A DNA stretch of 64,000 nt from Mycobacterium colombiense (GTDB taxonomy: Bacteria; Actinomycetota; Actinomycetes; Mycobacteriales; Mycobacteriaceae), in NCBI RefSeq assembly GCF_003284935.1, contig NZ_QMEV01000012.1:36120-100119 (forward strand), given 5' to 3'. The position numbers and the translations under genes were made by a program. How positions within the stretch are numbered: the first letter of the stretch is position 1; each line of letters starts with the position of its first letter. The notes beneath the pieces were generated by a model. It had not been told where the DNA came from, searched no databases, and saw only the letters and a list, made by a program, of their open reading frames with translations. Positions 59,323-64,000 of the stretch are shown in pieces.

Positions 59323-60714
59323 ATGTCGCAAGCGCCCGAGAAGGAACTTTCGGAAGCCCGGGAAGGCCGGGGGGTCGAGTCGTCCGCCGGCTCGGCCGGT
59401 GAGTCGTCCGAACTGCAGCCGTCGGCCTTCGGCTGGCCGCGCAGCCTGCAGGCCCGCGCGACCCGGCGCGCGCTGCTGCTGACCGCGCTCGGTGGCCTGC
59501 TGATCGCGGGGCTGGTGACCGCGATCCCCGTCGGCGGTCCCGGCTCGGGTCGGTTCCTCGACAGCAGCCCGGTGCGCAGCACCGGAACCAAAAGCGACGC
59601 CGCCTTCAACCGGGCCACGCCCGGGGAGTGCCTGATGTGGCCGGACACCACGCCCGAGTCGGCGCGGATCGTCAACTGCGGCGACGACCACAAGTTCGAG
59701 GTCGCCGAATCCATTGACATGCGGACCTTCCCGGGCTCCGAGTACGGGCCCAATGCCGCGCCTCCGACGCCGGCGCGCATCCAGCAGATCACCCAGGAGC
59801 AGTGCGAGGCCGCCGTTCGCACCTACCTCGGCCCCAAGTTCGATCCGAACAGCAAGTTCACCGTCAGCCTGCTGTGGCCCGGCGACCGAGCCTGGCGCCA
59901 GAACGGCGACCGCCGGATGCTGTGCGGCCTGCAACTGCCCGGCATGAACAACCAGCAGCAGCCCTTCAAGGGCAAGGTCGCCGACGTCGACCAGTCCAAG
60001 GTGTGGCCGGCCGGCACCTGTCTGGGCATTGACTCGGCGACCAACCAGCCGACCGACGCGCCCGTGGACTGCGCGGCGCCGCACGCCATGGAGGTCACCG
60101 GCACGGTCAACCTGGCCGAGAAGTTCCCCGGCGGCCTGCCCGCCGAGCCCGACCAGGACGGCTTCATCAAGGATTCGTGCACCAAGATGACCGACGCGTA
60201 CCTGGCTCCGGTCAAGCTGCGCACCACCACCTTGACGCTGATTTACCCGACGGTGCCGCTGGCCAGTTGGACGGCGGGCAGCCGCGAGGTGGCCTGCAGC
60301 ATCGGCGCGACGCTGGGCAACGGCGGCTGGGCCACCCTGCTGAACAGCGCCAAGGGCCAGCTGCTGATCAACGGTCAACCGCCGGTGCCGCCGCCCGACA
60401 TTCCCGAGGAGCGGCTCACCATGCCGCCCATCCCGCTGCAGGCCCCGGCCCAGCCGCCGTCCACCCAGTCCGGCGCCGGCACCGGCTCGGCCCCGGAGAT
60501 CCCGCCGAACAACCAGCACCTGCCCGGCCAGCAGCCCGCGCAGCAACCCCAGCAGCAGGCCCCCCAGCAGCAGGCGCCCGCCCAGCAGGCGCCGCCCGCG
60601 GACAACGGCGCCCCGCCCGCCAATCCGGCACCCGAGGCGCCCGCGCCCGCGCCGCCGCCACCGGCCAATCCCGCCCCCGAGGCACCGCCCGCCGAGCCGC
60701 CGCCGGGAGGCTAG
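59323..60714 (+). CDS. Septum-formation-type membrane protein (Rv3835 family)
   Basis: A protein of about 463 residues with a charged cytoplasmic N-terminus, one membrane helix (LLLTALGGLLIAGLVTAIPV, near residue 55) and an outside Cys-containing domain. Two related halves carry the septum-formation signature: GECLMWPDTTPESARIVNCGDDHKFEV, and GTCLGIDSATNQPTDAPVDCAAPHAMEV. A Gln/Pro/Ala-rich tail of about 110 residues ends the protein. It corresponds to Rv3835; the role in septation is suggested by the domain name only. The start at 59323 is chosen among three nearby ATG codons. The metallopeptidase gene follows after four bases. Confidence 0.85.
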   Translation: MSQAPEKELSEAREGRGVESSAGSAGESSELQPSAFGWPRSLQARATRRALLLTALGGLLIAGLVTAIPVGGPGSGRFLDSSPVRSTGTKSDAAFNRATPGECLMWPDTTPESARIVNCGDDHKFEVAESIDMRTFPGSEYGPNAAPPTPARIQQITQEQCEAAVRTYLGPKFDPNSKFTVSLLWPGDRAWRQNGDRRMLCGLQLPGMNNQQQPFKGKVADVDQSKVWPAGTCLGIDSATNQPTDAPVDCAAPHAMEVTGTVNLAEKFPGGLPAEPDQDGFIKDSCTKMTDAYLAPVKLRTTTLTLIYPTVPLASWTAGSREVACSIGATLGNGGWATLLNSAKGQLLINGQPPVPPPDIPEERLTMPPIPLQAPAQPPSTQSGAGTGSAPEIPPNNQHLPGQQPAQQPQQQAPQQQAPAQQAPPADNGAPPANPAPEAPAPAPPPPANPAPEAPPAEPPPGG

Positions 60715-60718
60715 GCGG

Positions 60719-61069
60719 GTGTCCGTCAGGATGGATCCGCAGCGCTTCGACGAACTGGTCTCCGACGCCCTCGACCTCATCCCGCCCGAGCTGGCGGCGG
60801 CCATGGACAACGTCGTCGTGCTGGTCGAAGACCGCCATCCCGAGGACGCCGAACTGCTCGGCCTGTACGAGGGGGTGGCGTTGACCGAACGCGACTCCGA
60901 CTATTTCGGGTCGCTGCCGGATGCCATCACCATCTACCGCGACGCGCTGCTCGACGTCTGCGAATCCGAGGACGAGGTCGTCGAGGAGGTGGCCATCACC
61001 GTGATCCACGAAATCGCGCACCACTTCGGCATCGACGACGACCGCCTCCACGAGCTGGGCTGGGCCTGA
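60719..61069 (+). CDS. Minimal zincin-type metallopeptidase (Rv3836 family)
   Basis: A 116-residue protein with the zinc motif HEIAHHFGIDD (HExxHxxGxxD) near residue 98, the metzincin-like signature of the minimal MCBP/zincin family. Upstream it has the family block FDELVSDALDLIPPELAAAMDNV and the edge-strand region AITIYRDALLDVC. There is no signal peptide, so it is cytoplasmic. The substrate is unknown. The GTG at 60719 lies four bases after the stop of the septum-formation-type gene, so they are co-transcribed. Confidence 0.88.
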   Translation: MSVRMDPQRFDELVSDALDLIPPELAAAMDNVVVLVEDRHPEDAELLGLYEGVALTERDSDYFGSLPDAITIYRDALLDVCESEDEVVEEVAITVIHEIAHHFGIDDDRLHELGWA

Positions 61070-61081
61070 CAACCGCACACG

Positions 61082-61099
61082 GCGCCCCTTGCTGGGCGC
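61082..61099 (+). terminator. Weak hairpin after the metallopeptidase gene
   Basis: GCGCCC and GGGCGC pair around CTTGCT, 12 bases after the stop; CCCGGTTTTG follows a few bases later. Confidence 0.35.
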
Positions 61100-61128
61100 G
61101 GCATCCCGGTTTTGTCCGCGACGCGTGC

Positions 61129-61134
61129 TATGAA
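61129..61134 (+). promoter_or_regulatory. Putative extended -10 box of the Cys-rich miniprotein gene
   Basis: TATGAA with a TGC in front (extended -10 form) is seven bases before the ATG at 61142. Confidence 0.4.
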
Positions 61135-61141
61135 CTCACCT

Positions 61142-61333
61142 ATGAGCATTGACTGCCGCGACTGCCGGGCAGGCTTAGATCACTGTCACGGCACCATCAT
61201 TCGCCACGCGCTGCACCGGTCGGAATGCACGGAGCCGGACTGCTTCAGTCCCGAGTTGTTGCCGCACGCCTTCGTCATCGACTGCGACGCCGTCGGGTGC
61301 GTGTGCACCGAAGCGATCGCGCTGGCAGTCTGA
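61142..61333 (+). CDS. Cys-rich 63-residue protein of unknown function
   Basis: The product has seven cysteines in 63 residues: MSIDCRDCRAGLDHCHGT, then SECTEPDCFSPELLPHAFV, then DCDAVGCVCTEAIALAV. The first pair (CRDC) with CHG, and the second pair (CTEPDC) with the late cysteines, could make one or two zinc sites. It has no signal peptide. Its -10-like box next to the ATG and its codon use support a real gene. It could be a small zinc ribbon or metal-buffering protein; this is inference. It stops nine bases from the end of the convergent phosphoglycerate-mutase-family gene. Confidence 0.7.
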   Translation: MSIDCRDCRAGLDHCHGTIIRHALHRSECTEPDCFSPELLPHAFVIDCDAVGCVCTEAIALAV

Positions 61334-61341
61334 CCGAGGGG

Positions 61342-62028
61342 TCAACCCATCGGGTCGGTGCTTGACTGCACCGCGTCCGCGACCGGCGTCGCCTCTTCCT
61401 CCGGATAGAACGGCGGGGTCAACGTTCCCCAGCGCACGCAACTCCACCGCCCGTCGGTGATCGGGGTCAGGGCCACCGATTGCGCGTTGTCCAGGTGATT
61501 GTCCAGCGCGAAGTCGGCTTCGACGCCGGCCAGCACCGCGGCGGCCAGCCGGATCGCCGCGCCGTGGCTGACGACGACGATGTCGCCGTGGAAGTCGCGG
61601 TCGTCGAGGTAGCGCAGGCGCAGGTCGGTGAGCACCGGAACGTAGCGGTCCAACACGTCGTTGCCGGTCTCGCCGCCGGGCAGCGCCACGTCGAGCTCGC
61701 CGTGATGCCACCGCTGGTAGATCGCATTGAACTCGGCGACCGCGTCGTCGTCGTTGCGGTTTTCCAGCCGCCCGACCTGCACCTCGTGCACCCCGGCCAC
61801 CTCGATCGGGGACATGTCGACCTGGCCGCCGATCACCTCGGCCGTCTGCGACGCCCGGGTGGCGACCGAGTGCGCGAGCATCGCGGGGCGACCCGTGCCG
61901 CGGGCGAACGCCCGGGCCTGGTCGCGGCCCAGCGGGGTCAGCTCCGCGCCGGGCGGGCGGGTGTCGAGGCGGCGTTCGACGTTTCCGAAGGACTGGCCGT
62001 GGCGCACCAGGATCAACCGGCCGCTCAC
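61342..62028 (-). CDS. Histidine phosphatase / phosphoglycerate-mutase-family protein (Rv3837c)
   Basis: A 228-residue histidine-phosphatase fold protein. The phospho-histidine motif is LVRHGQSFGN at the N-terminus, the second His is in VVVSHGAAIRLAA, and the acid region lies near GELDVALPGGETGNDV. Members of this family in mycobacteria are mostly phosphatases acting on small metabolites rather than true glycolytic mutases. It corresponds to Rv3837c. The GTG start overlaps the pheA stop by four bases, so the two are one unit. Confidence 0.9.
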   Translation of the reverse strand: MSGRLILVRHGQSFGNVERRLDTRPPGAELTPLGRDQARAFARGTGRPAMLAHSVATRASQTAEVIGGQVDMSPIEVAGVHEVQVGRLENRNDDDAVAEFNAIYQRWHHGELDVALPGGETGNDVLDRYVPVLTDLRLRYLDDRDFHGDIVVVSHGAAIRLAAAVLAGVEADFALDNHLDNAQSVALTPITDGRWSCVRWGTLTPPFYPEEEATPVADAVQSSTDPMG

Positions 62029-62975
62029 CGCTGCGCTCCCCCCGCGGATTCGTCGCGCTTGCCGTCGCGCAGCTGACGAAGCCAGCGCGCGGCCTCCTCG
62101 GCGGGCGGCGGCAACGCCCCGGCCGGCGAGCCCGTGGGCCAGGAACCGAGATAACGCACATCAGCACAACGACGGTGCAGCGCTTTGAGTGCCTCGGCGA
62201 CGGCGTCGTCATCGATGTGGCCCACGCAGTCGGCGAAGAACCGGTAGATGCCGAGTCCCGTTCTGGTCGGCCGGGATTCGATGCGGGTCAGGTCGATGCC
62301 CCGGACGGCGAATTCGGCGAGCGCGGCCAGCAGCGCGCCCGGCGCGTTGTCGATGCGCAACACCACCGAGGTGCGGTCGGCTCCGGTGCGGGCCGGCGGA
62401 GGCCCCGGCCGGCCGACCAGCAGGAAGCGGGTCCGGGCGTTGGATTCGTCCACCACACCCTCGGCCAGGGTGGCCAGGCCCCAGTGCGCGGCGGCCAGCG
62501 GCGAGGTCACCGCCGCGTCGACGTGGCCTTCGGCCACCTGCTGGGCGGCGTCGGCGTTGGAATACGCCGGCCGCAGCGCGGCGTCGGGCAGATTGGCGGC
62601 CACCCACTGGCGCACCTGGGCCGCCGCCACCCCGAAGGCCGCCAGCGTCCGCACGTCCGCCGCCTCGCGGCCGGGTTTGACGACGATGCTGAACGCGACG
62701 TCGAGCGTCGTTTCGGCGAATACCTGCAGGGCCGAGCCGATGGCCAGGCTGTCCAGCGTCGGTGTCACCGAACCGTCGATCGAGTTCTCGATCGGGACGC
62801 AGGCGTAGTCGGCGGAGCCGTCGCGCACGGCGTCCAGCGCCGCGGAGGTGCTGTCGACCGGCGATGGTTGCACGCCGGCCGGGCCCGCTCCGGGGACCAG
62901 TCCCGCGGCGGTGATCTGTCGCAACGCCGCCTCGGTGAACGTCCCCTCCGGACCGAGGTAAGCGATGCGGGCCAC
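62025..62975 (-). CDS. pheA: Prephenate dehydratase
   Basis: A 316-residue enzyme that converts prephenate to phenylpyruvate for phenylalanine synthesis. The catalytic periplasmic-binding-protein-like domain (1-185) carries YLGPEGTFTEAALRQI, the CVPIENSIDGSV motif and the TRF element NARTRFLLVG. The C-terminal ACT domain (about 203-280) has NAPGALLAALAEFAVRGIDLTRIESRP for feedback control by phenylalanine. The GTG start has a TAGGGT box six bases upstream. It is co-transcribed with the Rv3837c-like gene and divergent from the IdeR-box gene. Confidence 0.96.
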   Translation of the reverse strand: MARIAYLGPEGTFTEAALRQITAAGLVPGAGPAGVQPSPVDSTSAALDAVRDGSADYACVPIENSIDGSVTPTLDSLAIGSALQVFAETTLDVAFSIVVKPGREAADVRTLAAFGVAAAQVRQWVAANLPDAALRPAYSNADAAQQVAEGHVDAAVTSPLAAAHWGLATLAEGVVDESNARTRFLLVGRPGPPPARTGADRTSVVLRIDNAPGALLAALAEFAVRGIDLTRIESRPTRTGLGIYRFFADCVGHIDDDAVAEALKALHRRCADVRYLGSWPTGSPAGALPPPAEEAARWLRQLRDGKRDESAGGAQR

Positions 62976-62981
62976 GTCCCA

Positions 62982-62987
62982 ACCCTA
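62982..62987 (-). promoter_or_regulatory. Putative -10 box of pheA (leaderless)
   Basis: TAGGGT on the minus strand is six bases before the pheA GTG. Confidence 0.4.
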
Positions 62988-63032
62988 GCGGCGCGCGGCC
63001 CAGAAAAGTCTTGCGACGCCACCGCGGGTAAG

Positions 63033-63051
63033 TTAACTTAGGCTTACCTAA
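63033..63051 (+). promoter_or_regulatory. IdeR iron box
   Basis: TTAACTTAGGCTTACCTAA matches the 19-bp IdeR consensus (TTAGGTTAGGCTAACCTAA) at 16 of 19 positions. It lies 14 bases before the ATG at 63065, the position expected for iron-dependent repression; Rv3839 in M. tuberculosis is known to be iron-regulated by IdeR. Confidence 0.85.
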
Positions 63052-63064
63052 TCGAAGGATGAGA

Positions 63065-63859
63065 ATGGTGTTACCGCTGAGCTGCCCCGCCCCGTCGACC
63101 GCCGAACGCATCCGCAGCGCCTGTGTCCGCGCCAGCGGCGCGCTGCTGGCCATCGAGCACGACGACCCGGTCCCCACCCCGCTGCACCACCTGATGGACG
63201 ACGGATCCGTTGCGCTGGCGCTTCCCGTCGAGCGGGAGCGCGAGTTGGTGCGACCCGTCTCGGGATCCCAAGCGCTGCTGGAGCTGACGGACTACGCGCC
63301 GCTACCGCTGCGCGAACCGGTCCGTTCGCTGGTGTGGGTGCGCGGGCGCCTGCAAGAGGTACCCCCGACGGACGTCCTCGACATGCTCGACCTGATCGCC
63401 GCCGAGTGCCCGAACCCGGCCCTGCTGGGCATCGACACCCCCCGCTGCGCCCCCGGCGACCACCACGAGCCGCGCTACACGCTGTTGCGGCTCGAGATCG
63501 CCTCGGTGGTCGTCACCGATGCCACCGGCGCCGAGCCGGTCAGCGTCGGCGACCTGCTCGACGCCCGGCCGGACCCGTTCTGCGCGCTCGAGTCGAGCCT
63601 GCTGTGGCACCTGGACACCGCCCACAGCGACGTCCTGGCGCGGCTGGTGTCCCGGCTGCCGGCGCCCCTGCGGCGCGGGCACGTGCGGCCCCTGGGCCTG
63701 GACCGCTACGGCGTCCGGTTCCGCGTCGAGGGCGACGATCGCGACCACGACGTCCGGCTGCCGTTCCACAAACCGGTCGACGACATGACCGGCCTGAGCC
63801 AGGCGATCCGGGTGCTGATGGGCTGCCCGTTCATCAACGGGCTCCGGGCGCGCGGCTAG
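63065..63859 (+). CDS. Iron-regulated DUF2470 / HugZ-like protein (Rv3839 family)
   Basis: A 264-residue cytoplasmic protein. The N-terminal two-thirds (TAERIRSACVRASGALLAIEHDD to about residue 160) look like a flavin-reductase/PNPOx-type split barrel. The C-terminus (ESSLLWHLDTAHSDVLARLV to PVDDMTGLSQAIRVLMGCP) matches DUF2470, the pairing seen in HugZ-like heme-degrading proteins. Heme binding is an inference from family and iron control. AAGGA stands a few bases before the ATG at 63065, and the ATG at 63059 overlaps that site, so 63065 is preferred. An IdeR box precedes it. Confidence 0.82.
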   Translation: MVLPLSCPAPSTAERIRSACVRASGALLAIEHDDPVPTPLHHLMDDGSVALALPVERERELVRPVSGSQALLELTDYAPLPLREPVRSLVWVRGRLQEVPPTDVLDMLDLIAAECPNPALLGIDTPRCAPGDHHEPRYTLLRLEIASVVVTDATGAEPVSVGDLLDARPDPFCALESSLLWHLDTAHSDVLARLVSRLPAPLRRGHVRPLGLDRYGVRFRVEGDDRDHDVRLPFHKPVDDMTGLSQAIRVLMGCPFINGLRARG

Positions 63860-63900
63860 CCGGGAGCGCGGCGCACCGGCGCCTCCGCGGGCCGGCCACG

Positions 63901-63906
63901 TACGTT
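63901..63906 (+). promoter_or_regulatory. Putative -10 box of the last gene (leaderless)
   Basis: TACGTT is six bases before the GTG at 63913. Confidence 0.35.
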
Positions 63907-63912
63907 TACCGG

Positions 63913-64000
63913 GTGAACGGCGACCGCTCACCGCACCGCCGGCGGCCTCCCGGAGGGGGCCCGCCCGGCCCGCCGCACCCCGAGCCTGCGCAGGTGATCC
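63913..64000 (+). CDS. Start of a gene cut by the window edge, possibly an LCP-family (Rv3840-like) protein
   Basis: A GTG at 63913 opens a frame that stays open to the window end: VNGDRSPHRRRPPGGG and then PPGPPHPEPAQVI. A basic, Pro/Gly-rich cytoplasmic lead like this is common in LytR-CpsA-Psr wall-polymer ligases, and Rv3840, listed among that family, is the next gene in H37Rv. Only 29 codons are visible, so the call is tentative. Confidence 0.35.
   Translation, partial: MNGDRSPHRRRPPGGGPPGPPHPEPAQVI

Noticed and set aside
60459..60714. Q/P/A-rich repeats at the end of the septum-formation-type gene as a separate element
   Set aside because: They are in frame with, and typical of, the proline-rich tail of this protein family; the DNA repeats are irregular.

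Overview
The window is high-GC actinobacterial DNA carrying the mycobacterial cell-envelope locus. By gene order and protein motifs it corresponds to the stretch from the Rv3778c homologue to about Rv3840 of Mycobacterium tuberculosis H37Rv. All comparisons with H37Rv are from memory, not from a search. The envelope gene set fixes the genus as Mycobacterium. The natural Ala at the benzothiazinone-target position of DprE1, and the absence of sulfolipid, PE_PGRS and IS1557 genes, point to a slow grower outside the tuberculosis complex. M. avium complex or a close relative is likely, but this is an inference.

Layout, left to right. 1-184: 5' end of an aminotransferase gene (minus strand). 303-5386: a GT-C membrane protein, the proteasome activator PafE, and the galactan set wzt-glfT1-wzm. 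5456-6622: a wrecked DUF222/HNH endonuclease gene. 6695-11772: a GreA-like protein, a GtrA-family protein, dprE1-dprE2 and aftA, which make and first use decaprenylphosphoryl arabinose. 11779-23191: the arabinosyltransferases embC, embA and embB, with a three-gene ArsR/SRPBCC/maleylpyruvate-isomerase-like cassette between embC and embA. 23358-26250: a secreted protein behind a CRP-like site, a GarA-like FHA protein, and a fadE35 gene cut short by an in-frame stop. 26254-35133 (minus): accD4-pks13-fadD32, the last condensation step of mycolic acid synthesis. 35459-45512 (minus): culp6, the mycolyltransferase family (fbpD, fbpA), and aftB-ubiA-PAP2 phosphatase-glfT2-glf. 45766-53779: erp, a peptidoglycan-recognition protein, a HAD phosphatase, three tandem PlsC-type acyltransferases, a metallo-beta-lactamase/Rieske fusion and a small partner. 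53776-59205: a phytoene-dehydrogenase-like flavoprotein, its TetR regulator, a membrane protein, a methyltransferase, an AraC regulator and serS. 59323-64000: a septum-formation-type protein, a minimal zincin, a Cys-rich miniprotein, a phosphoglycerate-mutase-family protein, pheA, an IdeR-box-controlled gene and the start of a gene cut by the window edge.

The genes work together as a cell-wall factory. Glf, GlfT1 and GlfT2 build galactan and Wzm/Wzt export it. UbiA, the PAP2 phosphatase, DprE1 and DprE2 make the arabinose donor, which AftA, EmbA/B/C and AftB use. FadD32, AccD4 and Pks13 make mycolates, which the Fbp proteins transfer to the wall.

The least expected observations are a 74-bp inversion inside the HNH pseudogene, a GarA-like protein without the regulatory threonine pair, the fadE35 nonsense codon, a pair of matching 24-bp dyads flanking a tetR gene, tandem hairpin repeats in the fadD32 leader, and a recurrent leaderless-promoter layout (TANNNT 6-9 nt before the start codon) at about fifteen genes.
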